The notes: generated by a model from the sequence alone, not told the origin. Numbered from the stretch's first letter, positions 8,839 to 16,189 are shown. The stretch is DNA of 49,669 bases from Winslowiella iniecta (GCF_001267535.1 NZ_JRXE01000033.1:1-49669); one strand, 5' to 3'. Numbers and translations: made by a program.

Positions 8839-9990
8839 TTAGTCATTGCGGAGAATCTCTACGTAATCATGGTACACATAGCTTCTCCCGCGAGTTCTTC
8901 CTGTCGTCTCGTGCAGAATTCCGGCTGCAACAAGCCCCTGCACAACAGTATTGGCTGTTGGGAAAGATACATTCAATAGTTCAACAGCGCGATCAACAGT
9001 AAGCTTTGGCATTGTCGGCAAAAACTCAAACAAACGCATGGTATGAAGAGATGTTGCGGACATAGCAAGAACCTTTTTCCTGTCATCTGCAATCAACGTG
9101 GCAATTCTGATGATACTTTGCTCTGCTTCCTCTGCCGATAGCTGAACTGCTTCGAGGAAGAATTCGACCCATTGCTCCCAATTTCCATTGCTTCTGATTT
9201 CGGTCAGGCATTGGTAGTAGTACGCCTGATGTTGTTTCAGGTACCCTGAAACGTATAGCAGTGGCTCTCTTAGCAGCCCCCACTCTTCCAGCAGCATCGC
9301 TATCAACAAACGGCCAATTCGCCCGTTCCCATCAAGAAAGGGATGGATGGTTTCGAACTGAGCATGTACCAGTCCAATTCGTACCAAAGCTGGCAGCGGT
9401 GGGTTCGGCTCATGGATAAACTTTTCAAGGTCAGACAACAGCTCTCCCACCACGTCGGCAGGTGGCGGAACATATGCTGCGTTACCCGGCCTTGTTCCCC
9501 CTATCCAGTTCTGGGTTGTTCTGACTTCACCGGGTTGCCTGCTGGCACCTCTGGCACCGGACAGAAGTATTTCATGAGCCTCCTTCAGCAGACGAACGCA
9601 AACAGGTAACCCTGTCTCAGAATTCAAATGCCCATGAACGAATTTAAACGCCTGCAGGTAGTTTGTGACTTCTTCAACATCATCAACGTTAGTTACGGCC
9701 AGGCCAGCCTCTTCATCAAAAATATCAGTTAGGGTTGCCTGCGTTCCTTCCAGCTGGGAAGTGAGCAAAGCTTCCTTACGTATGGTGCTATAAACAAGCC
9801 ATTCGCTCGAAGCCACAAGTCCTGACATACCTGATAATCTTGCAAGCGCCTTCTCTGCTTTTTCATTCTGTACAGCATACGAAGCCGGATCCAGAACAGG
9901 GGATGCCGGCGGTAAGGGAGAAGGCACAAACGCATTGACGGTTTCATCGTGGCTTTGTGTCACGATAAATTTTCCGGAAGCGCGACTCAT
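8839..9990 (-). CDS. Fic family AMP-transferase with C-terminal winged helix
   Basis: The protein has 383 residues with three parts. The N-terminal Fic_N region carries TSQLEG (about residues 77-82), the (S/T)xxxE(G/N) inhibitory motif of class II Fic enzymes. The catalytic Fic motif HPFLDGNGRIGR (216-227) is fully intact, with the active-site His and the ATP-positioning glycines. The C-terminal region (about 325-380) looks like a winged helix-turn-helix. The architecture matches the Shewanella SoFic type. Such enzymes transfer AMP from ATP to hydroxyl side chains of proteins, often themselves; the target here is unknown. I chose ATG 9990 because AGGAG lies six bases upstream, over a TTG at 10008. 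The six-palindrome array ends 30 bp before this start, suggesting autoregulation through the winged helix. Confidence 0.92.
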   Translation of the reverse strand: MSRASGKFIVTQSHDETVNAFVPSPLPPASPVLDPASYAVQNEKAEKALARLSGMSGLVASSEWLVYSTIRKEALLTSQLEGTQATLTDIFDEEAGLAVTNVDDVEEVTNYLQAFKFVHGHLNSETGLPVCVRLLKEAHEILLSGARGASRQPGEVRTTQNWIGGTRPGNAAYVPPPADVVGELLSDLEKFIHEPNPPLPALVRIGLVHAQFETIHPFLDGNGRIGRLLIAMLLEEWGLLREPLLYVSGYLKQHQAYYYQCLTEIRSNGNWEQWVEFFLEAVQLSAEEAEQSIIRIATLIADDRKKVLAMSATSLHTMRLFEFLPTMPKLTVDRAVELLNVSFPTANTVVQGLVAAGILHETTGRTRGRSYVYHDYVEILRND

Positions 9991-10020
9991 GGAAACTCCT
10001 TTTATCAAGCCAATAGGTGG

Positions 10021-10188
10021 TTAAAACATCCTTTAATCACTTCCTGTCTATTAAAGGGATCTTTACTAAAATCACCACTATTAAAGCGTAGTTTAACAGC
10101 CAATGCCGTTATTAAAGAAGTCTTTAATAAAATTTTGGTAAGTAAAGATCGCTTTAATAACCGCTATAGCTGTTAAAGCAGTTTTTAG
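10021..10188. promoter_or_regulatory. Array of six 16-bp palindromes upstream of the Fic gene
   Basis: Six copies of TTAAAG-N4-CTTTAA begin at 10021, 10051, 10081, 10112, 10142 and 10173, that is every 30-31 bp. The copies read TTAAAA/CTTTAA, TTAAAG/CTTTAC, TTAAAG/GTTTAA, TTAAAG/CTTTAA, GTAAAG/CTTTAA and TTAAAG/TTTTAG, with unrelated 4-nt centres. The fourth extends to a perfect 9+9 palindrome (TTATTAAAG, CTTTAATAA). The 14-15 bp between copies are not conserved. A period of three helical turns places all copies on the same DNA face, as expected for cooperative binding of a dimeric protein. The promoter of the Fic gene must lie in or next to the array. Confidence 0.85.
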
Positions 10189-10317
10189 AGAACTGAGCCG
10201 GAGGGCAATGATGGCGATGGTTTCTGCTGCTTAGCACTTGATCTCTGCCTCCCACCGCCAGAGTCCAGTACCATGTGATTACAGAACCCCAGACATCCCA
10301 ATTACGCTCAACCGAAG

Positions 10318-10337
10318 TGGGTAGTACTTTGGGTAGT
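10318..10337 (+). repeat. Direct repeat pair, possible integrase arm sites
   Basis: TGGGTAGT occurs at 10318-10325 and again at 10330-10337, a 12-bp period, about 80 bp inside the right att-like repeat. A related inverted copy (TTACCCA) lies at 10397-10403. Closely spaced direct repeats beside an attachment core are typical arm-binding sites of tyrosine integrases. The identification is tentative. The rest of 10190-10418 shows no gene. Confidence 0.35.
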
Positions 10338-10418
10338 CCCTTCGCCCCCACGCACCAAAAACACCAGTTAACTAATTGTTTAAAAAAAACTTCCCTTACC
10401 CACCCCACAAACAGATTC

Positions 10419-10460
10419 GAATATTGAGTAAAGTTTCACGCGATCTCGCGTAGTCTCACT
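10419..10460 (+). repeat. Right direct repeat (att-like), duplicate of the yicC 3' end
   Basis: The first 21 bp repeat 8689-8709 exactly, including the codons Asn-Ile-Glu-stop of yicC, but here no gene precedes them. The next 21 bp match at 16 positions. The flank to its right is presumably the original chromosome beyond yicC. Confidence 0.8.
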
Positions 10461-10477
10461 CAAGCTAACACACCCAC

Positions 10478-10508
10478 AAATAGCCCTTAATTACGGGCTA
10501 TTTCTTTA
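10478..10508 (+). terminator. Rho-independent terminator right of the island
   Basis: AAATAGCCC and GGGCTATTT form a 9-bp stem around an 8-nt loop, followed by CTTTATT. It stands 18 bp past the right att-like repeat with no gene directly in front. The simplest reading is that it was the terminator of yicC before the insertion. Confidence 0.8.
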
Positions 10509-10700
10509 TTGTGGTGTGTCACTGTGTGTCCCGAAGCGCATGTTTGCGAATTGGCATATGTCCCTATTGGATCAATGCAGCCATTCTTTGCAATCGCACA
10601 TCCTCCCTCAGGCATTTGCCCATAATTTTGAGCAGTTAATCGACGGTTATCACGAATTGCGAACGCCAGAGTTATACCGGCCAGACGATATCTGTAGATT

Positions 10701-10719
10701 AATGAAACAGCGTTTCATT
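10701..10719. promoter_or_regulatory. KdgR operator-like palindrome upstream of the GH28 gene
   Basis: AATGAAACAGCGTTTCATT closely fits the KdgR box described for pectinase genes of Dickeya and Pectobacterium (roughly AATGAAACA-N-TGTTTCATT). It lies within a longer 15+15 palindrome (10694-10726) and ends 23 bp before the GH28 start codon. KdgR represses pectinolysis genes until the intermediate 2-keto-3-deoxygluconate accumulates. The kdgR gene itself is not in the window. Confidence 0.8.
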
Positions 10720-10742
10720 AATCTACCCAGCAAAGGATCAGC

Positions 10743-12116
10743 ATGTATACTCGTCTAGCCTTACCTGTCATGGCCTCCTGCCTGTTAGCCACTGCTGGCG
10801 TCGCCTCTGCCGCCTCTTCCGTCAAATTTCCCGATAAAGTCTGCGATGTCACGCACTACGGTGCTGAAGGCCATCGCTTACAGATTGCATTAAATACCGG
10901 CTCATTTCAGAAAGCCATTGATGATTGTGCCGCTGCCGGTGGCGGAACAGTGGAAGTGCCTGCGGGTAATTACCTGGTCAACCCACTATTTTTAAAAAGT
11001 AATATTCGTCTGAATCTGGCTAAAAATGCCACCATCGTCGCCTCCACTGAAGTAAGCGCGTATCGTGCCAGCCAGAAAAATAAGCACGGCGAAGCCGAAA
11101 ATAAATGGCTGCCGTTTATCAGCATTGCCGACGTCAGCAATGTCGCCATTACCGGTGAAGGCACCATTGATGGCCAGGGTGCGGTATGGTGGGAAAGATG
11201 GCGCGAGAATATCCGCGCCACCGGCAAAAAAGGAGGCACCGACCGTCCTCGCCTGATTTATATGACGCGGGCGGATAATGTGCTGGTGGACGGCGTTCAC
11301 CTGACGAACTCGCCAAGCTTTCATGTCGTGATGCGCAATTCCAGTAATATCGATATTAATAACACCCGGATTACTTCTCCATGGCATGCACCCAACACCG
11401 ATGCCATTGACCCGATTGACAGCCGTAATATTCGAATCACCAATAATTACATTGACTGTAACGATGACCATATTGCAATTAAAGCCGAGAAACCGTCGGC
11501 CCGTTATCCTGATGGTGCGGTAGATAATATCTATATCGCCAATAACAAGCTATTACAGGGACGGGGCATTTCAATCGGCAGTGAAACTTCCGGCGGTGTG
11601 AATAACGTGCTGGTGGAGAATAACGAATTTATTGGATCAATGTATGGCATCCGTATTAAAACACCGCGCGGTAAAGGCGGTGAGGTGAAAAATATCGTCT
11701 ATCGCAATACCAAAATGGTTGATGTTGAAGTGCCGCTGGTGTTTTCTGGCTACTATAAAGCAGCGCCTATCGTGCAAGCCGAGGTGGATAAAATGGTGGC
11801 CGAAGGTGGATTTACTCTCGGTGAACAAATCTATCCGCCGGACAGTGATGCAAAACAGCCGTTTGATGCGGTGAAAACACCCCATTTCAGCAATATTACC
11901 GTGTCAAACCTGACGTCCACCGGCAACAGTAAAGCGGCAGGCTTTATTATTGGCGTGCCAGAGGCGCCACTGAGTGGCTTTACCTTTGAGAATGTCCGTA
12001 TTGATGCCACGCAGGGGGTACGCGTCCGTAACGCTGAGTTAAAAACCAGCGGCCTGACGCTTAATATCAAGCATGGCCCGGAAATGATCCTCGACCAGGG
12101 CGCAATGATTGATTAA
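10743..12116 (+). CDS. Secreted polygalacturonase, glycoside hydrolase family 28
   Basis: The product is a 457-residue pectin-degrading enzyme expected in the periplasm or outside the cell. It begins with a Sec signal peptide (hydrophobic stretch LALPVMASCLLATAG, cleavage near ASA-AS). The right-handed beta-helix of GH28 follows, with catalytic motifs NTDAIDP (for NTD) and NDDHIAIKA (for DD) and the substrate-binding RIKT. The third family motif, normally GHG, reads GRG (in GRGISIGSE), so the usual active-site His is Arg. The surroundings (GSETSGGV, RIKTPRGKGG) resemble exo-acting members. AAAGGATC precedes the ATG. A KdgR-type box immediately upstream indicates induction by pectin breakdown products. 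The gene stands alone, ended by its own hairpin. Confidence 0.92.
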   Translation: MYTRLALPVMASCLLATAGVASAASSVKFPDKVCDVTHYGAEGHRLQIALNTGSFQKAIDDCAAAGGGTVEVPAGNYLVNPLFLKSNIRLNLAKNATIVASTEVSAYRASQKNKHGEAENKWLPFISIADVSNVAITGEGTIDGQGAVWWERWRENIRATGKKGGTDRPRLIYMTRADNVLVDGVHLTNSPSFHVVMRNSSNIDINNTRITSPWHAPNTDAIDPIDSRNIRITNNYIDCNDDHIAIKAEKPSARYPDGAVDNIYIANNKLLQGRGISIGSETSGGVNNVLVENNEFIGSMYGIRIKTPRGKGGEVKNIVYRNTKMVDVEVPLVFSGYYKAAPIVQAEVDKMVAEGGFTLGEQIYPPDSDAKQPFDAVKTPHFSNITVSNLTSTGNSKAAGFIIGVPEAPLSGFTFENVRIDATQGVRVRNAELKTSGLTLNIKHGPEMILDQGAMID

Positions 12117-12145
12117 GCGCCAGCCACAAAATTAATCAACTTTTT

Positions 12146-12171
12146 AAGATGGGACCACGGTCCCATCTTTG
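12146..12171 (+). terminator. Terminator of the GH28 gene
   Basis: AAGATGGGAC and GTCCCATCTT make a perfect 10-bp stem with a CACG loop, ending in TTT. It lies 30 bp past the stop codon. Confidence 0.7.
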
Positions 12172-12288
12172 CTGACATCATCCCAGCCCCCTTTTGGCGG
12201 AAAGATTTATCGCCGACTAAGCTCAATCCATTGACTGTCTCCCGTTGTCATCAATCTATCCCTAAATGCAGGTCGCTCAGGAGTTCAT

Positions 12289-14568
12289 ATGCCAAAAAAA
12301 AGACGCGCAGTGCCGGGAGTTCGGTCATATGACGGCCCCGCCGGCGGTTGGGGAGCGCTGAAAGCCACGGCTATCTCGGTACGCACGCAAATGGATACGC
12401 TGGAAGCACCCGCTACTCTGCTGCGCACCAATCAGCCCGACGGCTTCGACTGTCCCGGCTGTGCCTGGCCAGACAAAGAGCACCACTCGACATTCCAGTT
12501 TTGCGAAAACGGTGCGAAAGCCGTGACCTGGGAAGCGACCAGCAAACGTGTGACCCCCGAGTTTCTGGCGCAGCATACGGTCAGCTCGCTGTTGCAGAAA
12601 ACAGATTTTGAATTAGAAGGTTATGGCCGACTGACGCATCCACTGGCGTATGATCCTGGCACCGACACTCTGCGTGCCGTCGAGTGGGACGAAGCGTTCA
12701 ATCGCATCGGAGAAATCCTGCGGGGTATGCTGTCGCCGGACCAGGTGGAGTTCTACACCTCAGGCCGCGCATCCAACGAGGCGGCCTGGCTGTTTCAGCT
12801 CTTTGCGCGCGAATATGGCACCAATAACTTCCCCGACTGTTCCAATATGTGCCACGAAGCCACCAGTGTCGGGCTACCGCGGTCGATTGGTATTGGCAAA
12901 GGCACGGTATCGCTGGACGACTTCGACGATGCACAACTGATTATCTCAATTGGACACAATCCGGGTACTAACCATCCGCGTATGATGGGCACCCTGCATG
13001 AACTGGCCAGGCGCAACGTGCCAATCATCGTGTTTAATCCGCTGCGCGAGCGTGCGCTTGAACGTTTTGCCGATCCACAAAACGTGATTGAGATGGCAAC
13101 GTACAGTTCAACCGATATCGCTTCGACTTACTATCAGGTTAAGGCAGGGGGCGATGCCGCCGCGCTGAAAGGAATTATGAAGGCGCTGCTGGTCCTTGAT
13201 GAACAACAGGGCGATATTATCGATCACGATTTTATCGCAACCCATACGCAAGGTTTTGATCTTTCAGCGGCCGATCTGGCCGCAACCGGTTGGCAGGATA
13301 TCGAAAATGAATCCGGGCTGACGCGCCAGCAACTCGCCGCGGTCGCGGCCGCCTATGCCAAATCCAGTGCAACTATCGTGACTTACGGCATGGGAGTTAC
13401 CCAACATAATAAAGGCACCGCAACCGTGCGTTTAATTGCCGATTTGCTGTTAATGCGCGGGAATTTTGGCAAACCAGGCGCCGGAATTTGTCCGCTGCGC
13501 GGTCACTCCAATGTGCAGGGCAACAGAACCGTTGGCATTACCGAGAAACCGTCGAAAGCCTTTTTGGCGCAGCTGGAAAAGGTATTTGGTTTTGTGCCGC
13601 CTGAGCAACATGGGCATGACGCGGTCAAAGCAATGCAGTCAATGGTCGACGGCACATCCAGAGCATTGATTTGTCTGGGAGGCAATTTCGCCGTCGCCTT
13701 ACCCGACCCGGAAAAGTGTTTTCCGGCGATGAAAGCGCTGGAATTAAGTGTTCATATTGGCACCAAGCTGAATCGCTCACATTTACTGGTTGCCCGTGAG
13801 AGCTATATTCTGCCCTGCCTCGGCCGTACCGAGCTTGATACGCAGGCCAGTGGTCGGCAGGCGGTCACGGTGGAAGACTCCATGTCGATGGTGCATGCGT
13901 CGTCAGGCAAACTGAAGCCCGCCTCGCCGCTGTTACGTTCTGAGCCTGCCATCATCGCCGGTTTGGCCAGTGCGGTATTGCCGGAGACGAAAGTGCCATG
14001 GGCGGAACTGATAGCGGATTACAGCAGGATTCGTGATTTGATTGAGAAAACAGTTCCGGGTTTTGACAACTATAACCAGCGTATCGCTACCCCGGGCGGA
14101 TTCCGTATGCCACTGCCGCCCACCGAACTGAAATGGCCAACAGACTCGGGTAAAGCCATGTTCTCGGTATTCAATGGAGTGCATGAAGATGCCGATGTAC
14201 AGGGCGATGATGTGTTGCGGCTGATTACGCTGCGCAGCCACGATCAGTACAACACCACGGTCTATGCCATGGATGATCGCTACCGGGGCGTGTTTGGTCG
14301 CCGTGACATCCTGTTTATGAATGACGTTGATCTCGACAAGCGCGGCCTGGAGCATGGCGATCGGGTAGACATTGAGACAGTGGTATCGGGAAGAAAGCTG
14401 CGCCTGGAAAATATCACGGTGATTGCATACAACATCGCACCCGGATCGGTCGGTGCTTACTATCCTGAAGCCAACATTCTGGTGCCGCTTGATTATATTG
14501 ATAAGGAAAGCGGTACACCGTCATACAAATCGGTTCCGGTACGCGTGGTGCATTCCGCATCTGCGTAA
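12289..14568 (+). CDS. FdhF/YdeP-family molybdopterin oxidoreductase
   Basis: This 759-residue protein of the molybdopterin oxidoreductase superfamily is close to E. coli YdeP along its full length. Shared landmarks are YDGPAGGWGALKA, GFDCPGCAWPD, EFYTSGRASNEAAWLFQ, NFPDCSNMCHE, GHNPGTNHPRM, CPLRGHSNVQGNRTVGITEK, LNRSHLL and the C-terminal MoCo-binding HDQYNTTVYAMDDRYRGVFG. The Cys pairs in DCPGC could hold a cluster, but the classic N-terminal 4Fe-4S signature is not evident. It is expected to be cytosolic, since no signal peptide is seen. YdeP has been linked to acid resistance in E. coli; the substrate is unknown. AGGAG five bases before the ATG decides the start. The gene is monocistronic between two hairpins. 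Confidence 0.92.
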   Translation: MPKKRRAVPGVRSYDGPAGGWGALKATAISVRTQMDTLEAPATLLRTNQPDGFDCPGCAWPDKEHHSTFQFCENGAKAVTWEATSKRVTPEFLAQHTVSSLLQKTDFELEGYGRLTHPLAYDPGTDTLRAVEWDEAFNRIGEILRGMLSPDQVEFYTSGRASNEAAWLFQLFAREYGTNNFPDCSNMCHEATSVGLPRSIGIGKGTVSLDDFDDAQLIISIGHNPGTNHPRMMGTLHELARRNVPIIVFNPLRERALERFADPQNVIEMATYSSTDIASTYYQVKAGGDAAALKGIMKALLVLDEQQGDIIDHDFIATHTQGFDLSAADLAATGWQDIENESGLTRQQLAAVAAAYAKSSATIVTYGMGVTQHNKGTATVRLIADLLLMRGNFGKPGAGICPLRGHSNVQGNRTVGITEKPSKAFLAQLEKVFGFVPPEQHGHDAVKAMQSMVDGTSRALICLGGNFAVALPDPEKCFPAMKALELSVHIGTKLNRSHLLVARESYILPCLGRTELDTQASGRQAVTVEDSMSMVHASSGKLKPASPLLRSEPAIIAGLASAVLPETKVPWAELIADYSRIRDLIEKTVPGFDNYNQRIATPGGFRMPLPPTELKWPTDSGKAMFSVFNGVHEDADVQGDDVLRLITLRSHDQYNTTVYAMDDRYRGVFGRRDILFMNDVDLDKRGLEHGDRVDIETVVSGRKLRLENITVIAYNIAPGSVGAYYPEANILVPLDYIDKESGTPSYKSVPVRVVHSASA

Positions 14569-14586
14569 CTGCCAGTACCTCAATCG

Positions 14587-14610
14587 AAGCCCGTGCAATC
14601 GGGCTTTTTT
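14587..14610 (+). terminator. Terminator of the YdeP-like gene
   Basis: AAGCCCG and CGGGCTT pair around TGCAAT and are followed by four more T, a clear Rho-independent terminator 18 bp after the stop codon. Confidence 0.9.
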
Positions 14611-14619
14611 AGTACTGCG

Positions 14620-15144
14620 TTAACTAAAGCTGTTAAAGTAAATAAAAGTAACTTTCGACAGAGTGACAAACATAATATCGTCTTTGATTCCGTATTTTTT
14701 CTTTAAGAAGTACTTCGTATTTATCACTGTCTTTACCTGTAAACCAAGAAAAGAAGAGATCATGCCCACATCCCAGTTTTTATAATACAAAAACAAAAAT
14801 AACTTTTCAGTCTGAGATAACATGACTTCTTTGAGAAAAAAATCTTGCTTAGCTGACAGGTTAAAAAACAACTGATAAATGCCAGACAATGACGTATGAA
14901 GACTAATAAGAATAATAAGACCACCGATGTTTATGGGGCTATGATGTTGATGTGTAAAAATGACTACAATTTCACTTTTATCTTCGAGAGACTTACTGAC
15001 TAACGATTCGAGCTGTTCATAATACTGGTCGGTAAAACATATTCTTTTTGAAAATCCTGCCTTCCCTCTGTCATGTTTTAAGTATGAAACTACAGAAGAA
15101 ATAGAAAATCCCAGCAAGCTGTCGCTTGAATGGATGCTGTACAT
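14620..15144 (-). CDS. LuxR-type (RcsA-like) transcriptional regulator, AT-rich
   Basis: The gene encodes a 174-residue regulator. The last ~60 residues form a LuxR-type helix-turn-helix (LSQTEKLFLFLYYKNWDVGM, then FLGLQVKTVINTKYFLKKKYGI). The N-terminal part has the length and hydrophobic pattern of RcsA/BglJ-type regulators, which lack an autoinducer domain. I chose the ATG at 15144, preceded by GGGGGA, over an upstream GTG at 15210, because family members start at this point and the GTG lacks a clear ribosome-binding site. Base composition is much richer in A+T than the flanking housekeeping genes, suggesting horizontal origin. It lies 106 bp behind the 39-codon ORF, probably on the same transcript. 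Target genes cannot be inferred. Confidence 0.75.
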   Translation of the reverse strand: MYSIHSSDSLLGFSISSVVSYLKHDRGKAGFSKRICFTDQYYEQLESLVSKSLEDKSEIVVIFTHQHHSPINIGGLIILISLHTSLSGIYQLFFNLSAKQDFFLKEVMLSQTEKLFLFLYYKNWDVGMISSFLGLQVKTVINTKYFLKKKYGIKDDIMFVTLSKVTFIYFNSFS

Positions 15145-15250
15145 TTCAGTCCCCCGAATAAAGTAAGCATACACATCATGGATATTGATATCGCTGGCAG
15201 AAAAAAACACTCAATTATTTCATAAATATTTATTTAATTAGCTCAGATGA

Positions 15251-15370
15251 TCATTTCTTTTTTTTGTAGATAATTTTATTTCTTGATGTGCTTTTCAAAT
15301 GCTGAATAAAGCAAAAGAGAATAACAAGAAAAAATAAAATAATAATCGCTATTAAGCCCGGTGTACTCAT
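15251..15370 (-). CDS. Small membrane protein, 39 residues
   Basis: The short ORF starts at an ATG six bases after GGGGGAC and ends in TGA. The product is MSTPG, one strongly hydrophobic helix (LIAIIILFFLVILFCFI, residues 6-22) and a basic tail rich in Lys ending KKKK, the design of a single-pass inner-membrane small protein with the tail in the cytosol. A good sigma-70 promoter lies 34 bp upstream, and the luxR gene follows on the same strand. I do not recognise a family. Support comes from the start site, promoter and topology together; the region is AT-rich, where chance hydrophobic ORFs arise easily. Confidence 0.6.
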   Translation of the reverse strand: MSTPGLIAIIILFFLVILFCFIQHLKSTSRNKIIYKKKK

Positions 15371-15403
15371 GTCACTGTCCCCCGATGCGGCCAGAGAGAG
15401 AGA

Positions 15404-15432
15404 AATATATTTAATTGTTTAATTTTTATCAA
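15404..15432 (-). promoter_or_regulatory. Sigma-70 promoter for the small ORF and luxR gene
   Basis: On the minus strand TTGATA (15427-15432, 5/6 match) and TATATT (15404-15409, 5/6 match) are separated by exactly 17 bp. Transcription would start near 15397, leaving a leader of about 27 nt. Confidence 0.65.
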
Positions 15433-15782
15433 GCACAAATGATGAATTTGTCACGTCACCAGGCATAAATAAGATAATCCTTAAAATCTAAGTTCATTAA
15501 TTCTTTATTATCATTCCCGGATTTATATCCAGATATCAAAAAAAGCCTTAAATTTCATATTGAAATCAGCTTCAGAAAAATTCATACGACATATGAAATG
15601 TTGAATTATTTATATATTGATATTTTTTGTATGAGCATCTTCCTGTCAACACCTGGCTTTCTGCCAATGAGCGCTAGAAAAACTTGCGCCAGCTCACTAC
15701 TGGCGGCTAATTCTGTGAATCCCGTTCCCTTCTGCCAGCTTCAGTGCTTAAATCAGTAATCGGCGATATTTCAGGAGGTAAC
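15433..15782. other. AT-rich intergenic region without a gene
   Basis: I see no convincing ORF here. The left half is strongly AT-rich. A 6-bp hairpin, CGCCAG and CTGGCG with a 7-nt loop, stands near 15687-15705. The promoter of the SRPBCC gene should lie in the right half but no clear boxes stand out. Confidence 0.5.
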
Positions 15783-16178
15783 ATGCTGCCATCACGCTCC
15801 ATCAGCCTGACCATTCCACGCAACTGGCAGGATCTTTATGAAACGATCTGGAAACCTGAATACTTTTCGAAATGGGCTTCAGGCCTGAGCCACGCACCAT
15901 TGGTTCAGGAAGGGCACTACTGGAAAGCGAAAGGGCCGGAAGGCACCGTGAAAATTCGCTTTACCGAATACAATAGCCTGGGCGTGATGGATCACTATGT
16001 TGATACCGGCTTTGGTAAAGAGGTTTATATACCGATGCGCATTATTGCTAATCAGGAAGGAGCGGAAATTGTCGTTACCGTTTTTCGCCAGCTCTTAATG
16101 TCAGATGAGAAGTTTGAACATGACATTGCATGGGTAAAGCGCGATCTACAAACCTTACATGCATTAATGACCTCCTGA
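15783..16178 (+). CDS. SRPBCC (START-like) family protein
   Basis: The 131-residue cytosolic protein has the SRPBCC/polyketide-cyclase-like fold: an N-terminal strand (SISLTIPRNWQDLYETIW), the W-P-x-x-x-x-K-W pattern seen here as WKPEYFSKWASGL, alternating strands, and a long C-terminal helix (EHDIAWVKRDLQTLHALM). The family binds small hydrophobic ligands, but the ligand here is unknown. AGGAGGTAAC directly before the ATG fixes the start; an earlier in-frame ATG at 15744 lacks such a site. It converges with the luxR gene 11 bp away. Confidence 0.8.
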   Translation: MLPSRSISLTIPRNWQDLYETIWKPEYFSKWASGLSHAPLVQEGHYWKAKGPEGTVKIRFTEYNSLGVMDHYVDTGFGKEVYIPMRIIANQEGAEIVVTVFRQLLMSDEKFEHDIAWVKRDLQTLHALMTS

Positions 16179-16189
16179 TTGGCAGGCGT

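Larger units (their letters stand above)
8689..10460. mobile_element. Small att-flanked genomic island carrying a Fic gene, no integrase
   Basis: The segment between the two 42-bp direct repeats contains one gene (Fic family, minus strand), a terminator, a six-fold palindrome array and short repeats near the right end. No integrase or other mobility gene is visible. The 3' end of yicC is a known attachment site for mobilizable genomic islands of the MGI type in Vibrio and Enterobacterales. This could be a decayed remnant of such an island or a non-autonomous cassette moved by an integrase encoded elsewhere. Relatedness to MGIs is inferred from the site alone. Confidence 0.65.

Noticed and set aside
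9991-10008. TTG start for the Fic gene
   Set aside because: The ATG at 9990 has AGGAG six bases upstream; the TTG has no such site and the extension contains that ribosome-binding sequence.
10021-10188. CRISPR-like array (regular repeats with varying spacers)
   Set aside because: The repeats are only 16 bp, palindromic with variable centres, spacers are 14-15 bp, and there are no cas genes. The spacing is that of protein-binding sites.
10516-10758. 80-codon plus-strand ORF upstream of the pectinase
   Set aside because: It runs through the KdgR palindrome and into the signal-peptide codons of the GH28 gene in another frame, with no ribosome-binding site or recognisable domain.
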